A stretch of DNA of 64,000 nt from the NCBI RefSeq assembly GCF_030580935.1, contig NZ_JAUQOM010000001.1, forward strand, positions 186,001-250,000. Reading direction: 5' to 3'. How positions within the stretch are numbered: position 1 is the stretch's first letter; each line of letters opens with the position of its first letter. This DNA comes from Sphingobium cyanobacteriorum (GTDB lineage Bacteria; Pseudomonadota; Alphaproteobacteria; Sphingomonadales; Sphingomonadaceae). The notes below the pieces were generated by a model, which was given only the letters and a program-made list of their open reading frames with translations, made no database searches and was not told where the DNA came from. The position numbers and the translations under genes were made by a program. Shown in pieces: positions 36,369 through 47,467 of this stretch.

Positions 36369-36938
36369 TCAGTCACGCCGCGTCAGCAGCGGATAGGGAT
36401 TGATCGGCCGTCCACCATACCAAGGGTCGCCCGGCTGCATCACATGCACCGCAAAATGCAAATGCGGCGCTGCGGGGTCGGCATTGCCGGTGCTGCCGAC
36501 GCTGGCGATAGGCTGGCCGCGCCGGATCGGCTGGCCTTCGCGCAGGCCCGGCACATAAGCGTCGAGATGCGCGTAATAATAGAGCAGCCGTCCGTCGGCC
36601 GAGCGTTCATACAGGGTGCGGCCGCCCGTTTCGCTCCAGAAGATTTTCTCGACCCGGCCATTGGCGGCGGCAAGCACCGCCCTGCCCCGTGCCGCCATGA
36701 TGTCGATCGCGTCATGCGGCCGCGCCCCGCCCGAACGCGCCTGGGTGAACGTGTCGCTGAGGGCGGAAGCGGGCACGCCCTCCACCGGGATCAGCAGCGG
36801 CCCGGCTTGGGCGCCAGCATCCGATGCCTCTCTCTGAACCGAGGGCGCGTCTGCGGGCACGATCCGCACGCAAAAATGGACGAAGGCGATGCAGAGCAGC
36901 AATGCCCCCACACCCCCGCACCACGCCCGCGCACTCAT
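36369..36938 (-). CDS. M23-family (LytM) endopeptidase
   Basis: The 189-residue protein has an N-terminal membrane helix or signal sequence (about residues 6-25) and one LytM domain with the zinc ligands HDAIDIMA and HLHFAVH. It is likely a periplasmic peptidoglycan hydrolase or an activator. The ATG at 36938 overlaps the stop of an L,D-transpeptidase gene (ATGA), which suggests joint work on the cell wall. Confidence 0.9.
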   Translation of the reverse strand: MSARAWCGGVGALLLCIAFVHFCVRIVPADAPSVQREASDAGAQAGPLLIPVEGVPASALSDTFTQARSGGARPHDAIDIMAARGRAVLAAANGRVEKIFWSETGGRTLYERSADGRLLYYYAHLDAYVPGLREGQPIRRGQPIASVGSTGNADPAAPHLHFAVHVMQPGDPWYGGRPINPYPLLTRRD

Positions 36939-38038
36939 GCCTGGAACTTCGCCTTGACCCCGCTTTTCACCATCTGGGCAAGGCGGGCAGCATCCCAGTT
37001 GGTCAGGCGGATGCAGCCATGGCTTTGTGTGCGACCGATCATCTGCGGTTCCGGGGTGCCATGGATACCATAATGATCCTTCGACAGGTCGATCCACACC
37101 ACGCCCACCGGGCCATTGGGGCCAGGTCGCAACATCGCTTTCTTGTCGGTGCTGGACGCATCCCAGAAAAGGTCCGGGTTATAGTGGAAATCGGGATTGC
37201 GGCTGACGCCCTTGATCGTCCATTCGCCCAGCGGCAGCGGATCATGCTGCGAACCTGTGGTAACGGGAAATTGCGCGATCAGGCGATTGTCGGCGTCATA
37301 TGCCTTGAGCAGGCCTTCGGATTTGTCGACGACGATATGGTCGGCCTGCGGTTGCGTCTTTGCCACGGCGAGACTGGCGAGCGTTTCGCCCCAGCCGCGA
37401 TCGTCGCCTTCGATCTGCGCGACCGGCTGATTATCGATCGCGGGCACACGGACGGTGGCGCCAGCGGCGACTTTCGTACCGGGCGGGTTAAGCGCCATCA
37501 GCGCTTCGGGAGTCGTGTGGAACCGTTCCGCCAACTTTTCCAGAAGATTGCGATAGGTCAGCGCGGGCAGGCTGGCCTGTTCGTTCAATCCCCTGGGAAT
37601 ATCGAAGAAAGGGCCGCGCGCGAAGCCATCCGGGATTCTCACCAGCCAGGTGGCCGGACGGGCATCCCCTTCCAGAAGCGCCGCGCCGGTCTTGGCGTCC
37701 AATGCGCCGGTGACGGGCAAATCCCGTGCAGCCTGAAAACCGCGCAGTGCCGCCTTGAAGCTCATCCCGTCCTTGCCATCGAGCACAGCCGGCGAGAAGC
37801 CGCGACGATCGAGCGCCACCTGCGCCTGCAAAATCTTGTTTTGCGATATTGGGTTACTGGCACTTTCTTCTACTATTTGAAAAGCATGGGGGTCTTGCCC
37901 CTGGGCCTGCGCAGCGTTCGTCGGGGCAGTCTCCTGCGGCGCGCTGTCATTGGCGTCGGTCACGGACACGTTGCAGGCGCTGCACAGCAGGGCGGCAAAC
38001 AGCATCGGATATTTCAAGGCTTTCTTCTCCCATTTCAT
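36935..38038 (-). CDS. L,D-transpeptidase (YkuD) with peptidoglycan-binding domain
   Basis: This 367-residue exported protein has a peptidoglycan-binding repeat (about residues 55-115), a LysM-like stretch and a YkuD domain with the catalytic motif HYGIHGTPEP...SHGCIRLTNWDA. Such enzymes form 3-3 cross-links or attach proteins to peptidoglycan. The N-terminus ends LLCSAC; the residue at -3 is Cys, so a lipoprotein signal is only possible. Starts at 38053, 38038 and a TTG at 38017 with GGGAG upstream all give a signal sequence; I cannot decide between them. It is coupled to the LytM gene. Confidence 0.9.
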   Translation of the reverse strand: MKWEKKALKYPMLFAALLCSACNVSVTDANDSAPQETAPTNAAQAQGQDPHAFQIVEESASNPISQNKILQAQVALDRRGFSPAVLDGKDGMSFKAALRGFQAARDLPVTGALDAKTGAALLEGDARPATWLVRIPDGFARGPFFDIPRGLNEQASLPALTYRNLLEKLAERFHTTPEALMALNPPGTKVAAGATVRVPAIDNQPVAQIEGDDRGWGETLASLAVAKTQPQADHIVVDKSEGLLKAYDADNRLIAQFPVTTGSQHDPLPLGEWTIKGVSRNPDFHYNPDLFWDASSTDKKAMLRPGPNGPVGVVWIDLSKDHYGIHGTPEPQMIGRTQSHGCIRLTNWDAARLAQMVKSGVKAKFQA

Positions 38039-38177
38039 TCCTCGGAAACGCATGACGGGATGGAAAGCTGCTTTTCGCGCGGCACGGGGCGCGGATTTCC
38101 GCCTGAGCCTCGTTCAACCTTGGGCAGAGTTGTTGCCGGGCCGTTTCCCATGCCTGCGCCAGTGCCGAGGAGTTCCG

Positions 38178-39452
38178 ATGCTCGACCGCCGTTCCTTCCT
38201 TGGCAGCGCGGCTGCCGCTTCGATCGCCCAGCCCCTGGGTGCGCAGGCGCTCAGGGGCGTCCCGCTGCCCGCCGACGATCTCTACGACACAGATGAGGAT
38301 GGCTATTGGAAGGCCTTGCGGGCGCAATTCCTGATCCCCGCCGATGTCGTGAACCTGAATGTCGGCACGGTCGGCTCCTCACCCCGTCCGGTGCTCAAGG
38401 CGATCTTCGACGGGTTCGAACAGACCGAGCAGATGACGCAGCCGGGATCGGAAGAATATCCGATCTGGGGCTATGGATCGTGGGACCAATATCGCCAGCC
38501 CTTCGCAGACTTTGCAGGCGCGCGAGTCGAGCAGATGGCGATCCTGCGCAATTGCACCGAAGCGAACAGCTACGTGGCCAACGGCTTCGACATGAAGGCC
38601 GGCGACGAAGTGTTGATGAGTGACGAGGAACATGGATCGGGCCAAATGCCCTGGCTGCTGCGATCGCGCCGCTATGGCGTGGTGGTCAAGACATTCGCCA
38701 TGCCCAGGCCGCCCAAGGATGCGGCCGAGATATTGAACCGGATCAACGACGCGATCACGCCCCGGACGCGGATCATCTTCGTCAGCCATATCAGCACCGC
38801 GACCGGCGTAGTCCTGCCAGCGAAGGAGATCACCGCGCTGGCCCGGTCGAAAGGGATCGTTTCCGCATTTGACGGCGCCCATGCACCAGGAATGATAAAT
38901 ATAAATTTGAATGAGTTAGGATGCGATCTTTACACCGGATCGATGCATAAATGGCTATTCGCGCCCAAGGGAACGGGATTTCTTTACCTGCGCGACAAGG
39001 GCGTGATGGACCGGCTATGGCATACGACCGTGACCGGCGGCTATGATGATCCGGCACGGATGGCGGATCGCTACATGCAGATCGGATCGTCCTGCATCCC
39101 CACGCTGATGGGCCTCAACGTCGCGATCGGCTTTGCCAACAGCATCGGCATGGACCGGATCGAAAGGCGCAACCGCATGTTGGCGGATTATATCCATGGC
39201 GAGATGATGAAGCGTGGCGCGGAAAGCTGGACCTCGCCCGATCCGGCGCTGCGCGGCGCAATCGCCACGGTCAATGTGCCGCCGGTGCAGCGGATGGAAT
39301 TGCAGGACTGGCTGTGGACCAATCACAAGGTCCGCATCCGCGGCGGCGCGCCCAGCAAATTGCGGCTGGCGACCCCCTATTTTCTGAGCAGGGCCGACAT
39401 TGATCGCTTCCTGGACCTGTTCGACCAGTTCCGGAAGATGAAGGGGGCCTAG
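38178..39452 (+). CDS. Tat-exported class V PLP-dependent enzyme
   Basis: The 424-residue product starts MLDRRSFLGSAAAASIAQPLGAQA, a twin-arginine (RRSFLG) signal with cleavage after AQA. A complete class V aminotransferase fold follows, related to isopenicillin N epimerase, with the PLP lysine in SMHKWLFAPKGTGFLYL and the aspartate in SAFDGAHAPG. Export through Tat fits a protein folded with cofactor in the cytoplasm. The ATG at 38178 has GAGGAG upstream; an in-frame extension would hide the signal. Bases 38888-38940 are unusually AT-rich. Substrate unknown. Confidence 0.88.
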   Translation: MLDRRSFLGSAAAASIAQPLGAQALRGVPLPADDLYDTDEDGYWKALRAQFLIPADVVNLNVGTVGSSPRPVLKAIFDGFEQTEQMTQPGSEEYPIWGYGSWDQYRQPFADFAGARVEQMAILRNCTEANSYVANGFDMKAGDEVLMSDEEHGSGQMPWLLRSRRYGVVVKTFAMPRPPKDAAEILNRINDAITPRTRIIFVSHISTATGVVLPAKEITALARSKGIVSAFDGAHAPGMININLNELGCDLYTGSMHKWLFAPKGTGFLYLRDKGVMDRLWHTTVTGGYDDPARMADRYMQIGSSCIPTLMGLNVAIGFANSIGMDRIERRNRMLADYIHGEMMKRGAESWTSPDPALRGAIATVNVPPVQRMELQDWLWTNHKVRIRGGAPSKLRLATPYFLSRADIDRFLDLFDQFRKMKGA

Positions 39453-39503
39453 AACGGCGCGACCGCCAAGCAGGGGGAAGTGAAACCGGCTGGCGCGGCA
39501 ACC

Positions 39504-40178
39504 CTATGCCCGCGCCATCAGCCCGGCGACGATCCCCTGGAACAAGCGCTGGCCGTCGGTCGCGCCATGGGCGGGCTCAATCACACGCTCCGGGTGGGGC
39601 ATCATGCCCAGCACATTGCCCGCATCATTGAGAATGCCGGCGATGTTACGGGCCGATCCGTTGACGCTCTCCGCATAGCGCAGCGCGACCCGGCCTTCGC
39701 CTTCCAGCCGGTCGAGCGTGGCTTCGTCAGCGAAATAATTGCCGTCATGATGGGCGACCGGGAAGCGGATCGCTTCGCCCGCCACATAACGACTGGTAAA
39801 GGCGCTCTGCGCATTCTCGACCGTCAGCGCCACGTCCCGGCAGACGAAATGGCCGCCGGCATTGCGCAGCAACGCGCCGGGCAGCAGCCCGCTTTCGGTC
39901 AAAACCTGAAAACCGTTGCAGATGCCCAAGACGAAGGCACCACGGTCGGCGGCCCTGGCCACCGCCTGCATCACCGGCGACCGCGCAGCCATCGCGCCGG
40001 ACCGCAGATAATCGCCATAGGAAAAGCCGCCCGGCACGCCGATCAGGTCGATGTCGTCCGGCAGATCGGTGTCGCGATGCCACACCATGGTCGGCTTCGC
40101 GCCGGTCGCAGCCTCGAACGCCACCGCCAGGTCGCGGTCGCAATTGCTGCCCGGAAAGACGATGACGGCGCTCTTCAT
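39504..40178 (-). CDS. purQ: Phosphoribosylformylglycinamidine synthase, glutaminase subunit
   Basis: This 224-residue class I glutamine amidotransferase subunit supplies ammonia for step four of purine synthesis. The nucleophile is in [12 protein letters not shown] and the His/Glu pair in MMPHPERV; the N-terminal [11 protein letters not shown] and [12 protein letters not shown] are typical. The ATG at 40178 is the family start. It follows purS by 15 bases. purL is outside the window. Confidence 0.96.
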   Translation of the reverse strand: MKSAVIVFPGSNCDRDLAVAFEAATGAKPTMVWHRDTDLPDDIDLIGVPGGFSYGDYLRSGAMAARSPVMQAVARAADRGAFVLGICNGFQVLTESGLLPGALLRNAGGHFVCRDVALTVENAQSAFTSRYVAGEAIRFPVAHHDGNYFADEATLDRLEGEGRVALRYAESVNGSARNIAGILNDAGNVLGMMPHPERVIEPAHGATDGQRLFQGIVAGLMARA

Positions 40179-40193
40179 GGCAAGCATATCCTT

Positions 40194-40427
40194 TTAGGCC
40201 ACCTTTTCGATGCGGTAGTTTTCGATCACCGTATTGGCCAGCAGCTTGCGGCACATGGCATCGATATCGTCATCGCTGGTGCCATCGGCCAGGTCCAGTT
40301 CGATGAGTTTGCCGGCGCGCACGTCGTTGACGCCGGCAAAACCCAGACCTTCAAGCGCGTGCTGGATCGCCCGGCCCTGCGGATCGAGGACACCGCCCTT
40401 GAGGGTGACGAAGATGCGGGCTTTCAT
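40194..40427 (-). CDS. purS: Phosphoribosylformylglycinamidine synthase subunit PurS
   Basis: This 77-residue protein starts MKARIFVTLKGGVLDPQGRAIQHALEGLGF and matches PurS over its length. It bridges PurQ and the small PurL in the three-part enzyme used by alphaproteobacteria. The longer frame upstream is not conserved-looking, so the ATG at 40427 is used. Confidence 0.96.
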   Translation of the reverse strand: MKARIFVTLKGGVLDPQGRAIQHALEGLGFAGVNDVRAGKLIELDLADGTSDDDIDAMCRKLLANTVIENYRIEKVA

Positions 40428-40587
40428 GGGGCGCGGACTCCTTGGAATCGACAAAGTGCCGCGCCGTGTGCGCGGGAAACGGGGTTGCCGCACCCCCTAG
40501 GCGCGGCAACGCGCAGAGGCAAGCCATTATGATTTTGTTAGCGACCATTGCGCTATCGTTACTAAACGAATTTGGGGGAAGTGGACG

Positions 40588-40737
40588 ATGTCCGGACTGG
40601 CGCTGGCAATGTTTGTCGGGCTGTTTGCCTGGGGGCAACAGATCGTGGGCTATGACGACCCCCATGGCAAGGTGCAGCTCGCCCTGCTCGCGACCTTCAG
40701 CTTCGGCCTGATGATCGGCTATCGCGCGCATCGGTGA
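40588..40737 (+). CDS. Small membrane protein, 49 residues
   Basis: A short frame starts MSGLALAMFVGLFAWGQQ and ends MIGYRAHR. It has two hydrophobic helices (residues 2-14 and 33-44) around a polar loop (IVGYDDPHGKVQ). GGGGGAAG lies about 7 bases upstream of the ATG, an excellent ribosome binding site. It is divergent from purS. Codon third positions are GC-rich as in real genes here. No family recognised. Confidence 0.65.
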   Translation: MSGLALAMFVGLFAWGQQIVGYDDPHGKVQLALLATFSFGLMIGYRAHR

Positions 40738-40773
40738 AGGGCGGCTGGCAAGCATTCATTGCTCCCAACTATC

Positions 40774-40859
40774 ATCATCCCGGCATAGGCCGGGATCTCA
40801 GTTCTTCTGACGAAGCACTTGAAAGAAAAGAGAGATGCCAGCCTTTACTGGCATGACGG
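40774..40859. repeat. Composite palindromic element upstream of the TauE/SafE gene
   Basis: Hairpin 1 is ATCCCGGC (40777-40784) and GCCGGGAT (40789-40796), followed by CTCAG. Hairpin 2 is TGCCAG (40836-40841) and CTGGCA (40848-40853), followed by TGACGG. The layout and borders match the element at 23375-23470, and hairpin 1 matches the in-gene palindrome at 5965-5986. Confidence 0.75.
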
Positions 40860-40935
40860 ATAGAGAAAGCATTCGTTCGCCACGCGCTCAAAATCCTCCA
40901 TTTCCACTCGTCCGCCTATCCCCTAAGCGGTTCCA

Positions 40936-41688
40936 ATGCACCTCGATCCCCTCTATCTCGCCTGCGCGGTCATCGCCGTCATCCTGTCTGGCCTGGCCAA
41001 GGGCGGCTTTGCGGGCGTCGGCGCGCTCGCCATGCCGGTGATGGCACTGGGGGTCGATCCGGTGCGCGGCGCGGCGATCCTGCTACCCATCCTGATCCTG
41101 CAGGATGCCGTCAGCGTCTGGGCCTTCCGTCATAGCTGGGACGGACATGTGCTGAAAGTCATGATCCCCGGCGCGGCGGTCGGCATCGGCCTTGGCTGGC
41201 TGTTCGCGACCCAGGTGTCGGAGGTCGCTGTGCTGGGCGTGCTGGGCGCGATTTCGGTGCTGTTCGGCCGGCAACGGCTGTGGGTCGAGCGGGGCAGAGC
41301 GGTGGTGCTGCCGTCCGATTCGCCCGGCTGGGTCGGATTCCTGTTCGGCATCGCCACCGGCTTTACCAGCCATATCGCCCATGCCGGATCACCCCCGTTC
41401 CAGATGTGGGTGCTGCCCAGGAAACTGCCGCGCGACATATTGGTGGGAACGACCGCGCTGACCTTTGCCGCGATCAACTGGATCAAGGTGCCGGCCTATG
41501 CCGCGCTCGGCCAGTTCACGACAGACAATCTGAGGGCGACGGCGCTGCTGGCGCCGGTGGCGATTGCCGCGACCTTCGCCGGGGTGTCGCTGGTGCGCCG
41601 GGTCGATCCTGCGCGCTTCTACACGCTGATCTACGCGCTGATGATCCTGCTCGGTCTCAAGCTGATCGCCGATGCGTCGATGGCATAA
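40936..41688 (+). CDS. TauE/SafE family permease
   Basis: This 250-residue membrane protein has about eight helices. The early GLAKGGFAGVGALAMPVMAL and the later GIATGFTSHIAHAGSPPFQMWVLP are the duplicated family motifs. The family is proposed to export sulfite, sulfonates or sulfoacetate. It is the only gene on the plus strand between purS and purC and ends at a two-way terminator. Substrate cannot be read. Confidence 0.9.
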   Translation: MHLDPLYLACAVIAVILSGLAKGGFAGVGALAMPVMALGVDPVRGAAILLPILILQDAVSVWAFRHSWDGHVLKVMIPGAAVGIGLGWLFATQVSEVAVLGVLGAISVLFGRQRLWVERGRAVVLPSDSPGWVGFLFGIATGFTSHIAHAGSPPFQMWVLPRKLPRDILVGTTALTFAAINWIKVPAYAALGQFTTDNLRATALLAPVAIAATFAGVSLVRRVDPARFYTLIYALMILLGLKLIADASMA

Positions 41689-41689
41689 A

Positions 41690-41717
41690 AAAGGCCGGCG
41701 CTTGTGGCCGGCCCTTT
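41690..41717. terminator. Bidirectional terminator between the permease gene and purC
   Basis: GGCCGGC (41693-41699) and GCCGGCC (41707-41713) form a perfect stem with an A-run before it (41687-41692) and CTTT after it, so it can stop both convergent transcripts. Confidence 0.85.
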
Positions 41718-41721
41718 GCCT

Positions 41722-42504
41722 TCAGTCCTTCTCACGCTTCTTGCGATGGGTGTCGAGGTCGAGGACGGTGGTGTCCAGTCCTTCGGGCAGCAGGCCAAGA
41801 CGGCGCGCAACCTCCTGATAGGCTTCGACTTCGCCACCAAGGTCACGGCGGAAACGATCCTTGTCCAGCTTTTCGTTGGTCGCCATGTCCCACAGGCGGC
41901 AACCATCGGGGCTGATTTCGTCGGCCAGGATGATGCGGCTATATTCGCCGTCATACAGCCGGCCGAATTCCAGCTTGAAGTCGATGAGGCGGATACCGAT
42001 ACCCGCGAACAGGCCACACATGAAATCGTTGATGCGGATCGCCATGTCGGCGATGTCGTGCATCTCTTCCTGCGTCGCCCAGCCGAAGCAGGCGATATGC
42101 TCTTCGGAAATCAGCGGGTCGCCCAGCGCATCGTCCTTGTAGCAATATTCGATCAGCGTGCGGGGCAGTTGCGTGCCTTCCTCGATCCCCAGCTTCTTGC
42201 TGAGCGATCCGGCGGCGACGTTGCGCACCACGACCTCGATCGGCACGATCTCCACCTGGCGGACGAGCTGTTCGCGCATGTTGAGGCGGCGGATGAAATG
42301 GGTCGGCACGCCGATCTGCCCAAGCAGGGTGAAGATATGCTCGGAAATCCGGTTGTTCAGCACGCCCTTGCCGGAAATCGTGCCCTTCTTCTGCGCGTTG
42401 AAGGCAGTGGCGTCATCCTTGAAATATTGGATGATCGTGCCGGGTTCCGGGCCTTCATAGAGGATCTTTGCCTTGCCTTCGTAGATCTGGCGGCGACGGG
42501 CCAT
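41722..42504 (-). CDS. purC: SAICAR synthase
   Basis: This 260-residue enzyme joins aspartate to CAIR in purine synthesis. Signatures are [41 protein letters not shown] and [14 protein letters not shown]. In many relatives purC, purS and purQ are adjacent; here two opposite-strand genes separate purC from purS, so they must have separate promoters. About 215 bases upstream (42505-42719) show no gene. Confidence 0.97.
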   Translation of the reverse strand: MARRRQIYEGKAKILYEGPEPGTIIQYFKDDATAFNAQKKGTISGKGVLNNRISEHIFTLLGQIGVPTHFIRRLNMREQLVRQVEIVPIEVVVRNVAAGSLSKKLGIEEGTQLPRTLIEYCYKDDALGDPLISEEHIACFGWATQEEMHDIADMAIRINDFMCGLFAGIGIRLIDFKLEFGRLYDGEYSRIILADEISPDGCRLWDMATNEKLDKDRFRRDLGGEVEAYQEVARRLGLLPEGLDTTVLDLDTHRKKREKD

Positions 42505-42719
42505 GCGCGTTCCTGTCTTTTTTCTTCAAAAACAATGCGCCCCGGCAAACGCGAATCGGAAAGGATCAGCGGGTGCCGGGGATGCTTGGGGACGCCCATA
42601 GAGCAATATGCGCGGGGGTGCAATTGGAACGGCCAGATCAGGAAATGCTTCCTCTTTCGTGCAAAGATGTGGCCTTTCGGGCATCTTTCCACCGCTCGCC
42701 GGGCAGAAAGCGCCGAATT

Positions 42720-44818
<2,099 letters not shown>

Positions 44819-44822
<4 letters not shown>

Positions 44823-45526
44823 TTGTCCCCGTCCAGCGCGATAAAGCCGGTCGCCAGCGCCGGAATGGCCAGCAATGCGCCGCCCATGATCGCCTTGGCG
44901 CGCGACAGGCCGACGATCACCCGATCGCCCGGCAATATTTCAGGATCGGGCGCAGCACCCCGGCGGATCGCGGCGAGATCGAACAAGGCCGCCTGTCGCT
45001 GCCCGTCCAACTGACGCACGACCAGCACCTGGTCAAGGCCGGCCAGCCGGGTCGGCCCTTTGGCCAGGGCCACCGCCTGGAGCAGGCTCAATCGCCCCTC
45101 GACCGGATAGAGGCCGGGTTCCCGCACTTCGCCATCCAGCGTGACGCGGCGGCCGACCGCTTTCTTGACGAACAATGTGACCTGTGGCGAGACCAGATAG
45201 CGTTCACCCAGCCGCCCCGCGATGGCATCGGCAGCCTCGCCCGCCGTCAGGCCCGCAACCGACACGTCGCCGATCAGCGGCATCCTGACCATGCCGGCGG
45301 CGCTGACCTGCGCATCCTCCAGCGACAGGCCGGGTTCGTGATAGACCTGGATGCGCAACACATCATCGGCGGCGATGCGATAATCCATGCCGATGGCAGG
45401 CGCGACCGGGATCGCGGCATAGGCCGCATCGCCACGCGGCACGTCCTCGACAGTCGCACAGGCCCCCAGCAACGCGCAGGCCGCAAGCGCCAGCATCGGT
45501 CGAATATTGTTCTTCCGCCGCCTCAT
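44819..45526 (-). CDS. Outer-membrane polysaccharide export lipoprotein (Wza/OPX family)
   Basis: The 235-residue precursor has a lipobox LLGAC (start at 45526 with MRRRKNNIRP). A poly-export domain (YRIAADDVLRIQVYHEPGLSLEDAQVSAAGMVRMPLIGDV) and a SLBB-like domain (VTLDGEVREPGLYPVEGRLSLLQAVALA) follow, with a C-terminal helix for the outer membrane. It forms the exit channel for polysaccharide and works with the Wzc-like protein encoded next. Polymerase, flippase and glycosyltransferases are not in the window. Confidence 0.93.
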
Positions 45527-45628
45527 CCGCGCTCCCGCCTCGTCATGGTCCGTTCGAGGCGGGGGGTTAACGGCGCGACACCCCGATGGCAACCGCGCAC
45601 GGGACAGGCCGCATGGCCCTGTGCCCGA

Positions 45629-46924
45629 TCAGACCGCGAGGCGGTCGGACGTTGGCTGCACCAGGCGGCGCGGCTGGTCGGGCCAGATGCCGCGCGTGTC
45701 ATAGACCGCCTTGCCGGCGCGTTCATCGACGGGGACGGATTTGAACATGTCATGATCGACAAGAATGACGAACACGCCACATTGTTCCAGAGCCGTATCG
45801 AGATCGATCAGTTCAGCCCCGGTGCCGGCAAATTCCATCGGAAGGTCATGGGCATAAGGTTCGACCAGCTTGATCCGCCGACCATAGCGACGGGCGAGGC
45901 GCGCGGCGACCTTCACCGCCGGGCTTTCCCGGAAATCATCGATATTTGCCTTGAAGGCGAGGCCCAGACAGGCGACGTCTTCGCCGGCGAAGGCGTCGAT
46001 CATGTCGGATGCCTTCGCCACGACATAGTCGGTCTTGCCGTCATTCACTTCGCGCGCGGTGCGGATGATGCGGGCATTGTCCGGGTCGCCATGGACGATG
46101 AACCACGGGTCGACAGCGATGCAATGGCCGCCCACGCCCGGACCGGGCGACAGGATGTTGACGCGCGGATGGCGGTTGGCGAGGCGGATCACCTCCCACA
46201 CGTCGATGTCCATATTTTCCGCGATCACCGACAGTTCATTGGCGAAGGCGATGTTCACGTCACGGAAACTGTTTTCGACGAGCTTCACCATTTCGGCCGC
46301 GCGGGCGGTGGTGGTGATGCACGCGCCGCGCACGAACTGGCGATAGAAACCGAGCGCCTTGCGCGCGCAACGGGGCGTGATGCCGCCAATGCAGCGATCA
46401 TTGTCGATCAGTTCGACGAGGATGCGGCCGGGCAACACCCGCTCCGGGCAATAGGCGATGGCGATGTCGCCGGCGACGCCCTTGCCCGGCATTTTAAGGT
46501 CGGGACGCAACTGCGCGAAGAGGTCGCGCATCGCTTCGGTCGTACCGACGGGCGAGGTGGATTCGAGGATGACCGTGTCGCCATTTTTCAACACCGGGGC
46601 GACGGTGCGCGCGGCCTTGAGGACATAGCTGATGTCGGGCGCGCGATCCTCCGCCACCGGGGTCGGCACGGCGATGATGAACACATCGCTGTCCTCGACC
46701 GTCAGGCTGGCGCGCAGATTGCCCCGCGCGACGACGCCCTGGACAAGGCCGTCAAGATCGACTTCCTCGATATGGACGCGGCCGGAATTGACGGTTTCGA
46801 CCACATGGGCGGACACGTCCACGCCCACCACCTGCGCGCCGCCGCGGGCGATAAGGGCAGCGGTCGGCAGGCCGATATAGCCGAGGCCGATGACGGAAAC
46901 CTTCTGCTTGGCATCGACGGGCAT
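45629..46924 (-). CDS. wecC: UDP-N-acetyl-D-mannosamine dehydrogenase
   Basis: This 431-residue NAD-dependent enzyme oxidises UDP-ManNAc to UDP-ManNAcA. It has the Rossmann start VSVIGLGYIGLPTAALIA, STSPVGTTE, the YCPERVLPG segment and the catalytic cysteine in GPGVGGHCIAVDPWF, with a C-terminal LAFKANIDDFRESPA. I choose the ATG at 46924. The product of WecB in the next gene is its substrate, which supports the name over the GDP- or glucose-type dehydrogenases. Confidence 0.93.
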   Translation of the reverse strand: MPVDAKQKVSVIGLGYIGLPTAALIARGGAQVVGVDVSAHVVETVNSGRVHIEEVDLDGLVQGVVARGNLRASLTVEDSDVFIIAVPTPVAEDRAPDISYVLKAARTVAPVLKNGDTVILESTSPVGTTEAMRDLFAQLRPDLKMPGKGVAGDIAIAYCPERVLPGRILVELIDNDRCIGGITPRCARKALGFYRQFVRGACITTTARAAEMVKLVENSFRDVNIAFANELSVIAENMDIDVWEVIRLANRHPRVNILSPGPGVGGHCIAVDPWFIVHGDPDNARIIRTAREVNDGKTDYVVAKASDMIDAFAGEDVACLGLAFKANIDDFRESPAVKVAARLARRYGRRIKLVEPYAHDLPMEFAGTGAELIDLDTALEQCGVFVILVDHDMFKSVPVDERAGKAVYDTRGIWPDQPRRLVQPTSDRLAV

Positions 46925-47044
46925 GGGGCGCAATGATCCTTCAACGGTGATTTTCGCCGCTTTTCTGCCCGACAATGCTGAAGATTTCGGTAACGACGCC
47001 CGCCTTAAGGCCTTTGATCGACCGATTTCTGCCGTCCTTATGCC

Positions 47045-47281
47045 TCAGCGGTAACGCGGCTGTGGCTGACGGGCGATATAGGCGGATGAACGCGCAACGG
47101 GCTTCGTGATGATCTTTGTCTTCATCAATTCGCGCATGCGTTCGGCGCCGATCGGGTTGAGCAGCACAACCCGCGTGCCGCCCGCCGGCAACGCCTCGAT
47201 CGTGGAGATAGCGATGGTGTGACGGGCGCACAGCGCCGTGACATCGGCCACCGACGCGGTGACATTGATCGCGCGGCTCAT
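47045..47281 (-). CDS. Small protein of unknown function
   Basis: This 78-residue frame lies between wecB and wecC on the same strand. It has a beta-like start (MSRAINVTASVADVTALCARHTI), GTRVVLLNPIGAERMRELMKTKII and an Arg/Pro-rich end. No signal peptide or membrane segment. Position and codon use suggest a real gene; no family recognised. The ATG at 47281 is preferred over one 12 codons upstream in Pro/Arg-rich sequence. Confidence 0.55.
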   Translation of the reverse strand: MSRAINVTASVADVTALCARHTIAISTIEALPAGGTRVVLLNPIGAERMRELMKTKIITKPVARSSAYIARQPQPRYR

Positions 47282-47467
47282 GCGCGGACGGCCCGGATGG
47301 CGGGCAGGCACAGGCAAAGGGAATGATGCATGGGAAACGGCTCCGTGCTGGGCAAGCGGGAGCGCGATCGTCTCTCGGTCGGGGCGGATGCTTGCATGCA
47401 GGGTCGCGGCGATGCGGCCTGATAGCAGGCACGCACGCTTTCGTCGCCCGCTTTCTTGTGCAATCGC

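Noticed and set aside
38020..38053. Lipoprotein signal in the L,D-transpeptidase
   Set aside because: The sequence before the cysteine is LLCSAC, with Cys at -3, which is not a proper lipobox; kept as a possibility only.
47278..47463. A 61-codon frame upstream of the small gene between wecB and wecC
   Set aside because: Ser/Pro/Arg-rich with no ribosome binding site or family; the gap appears empty.
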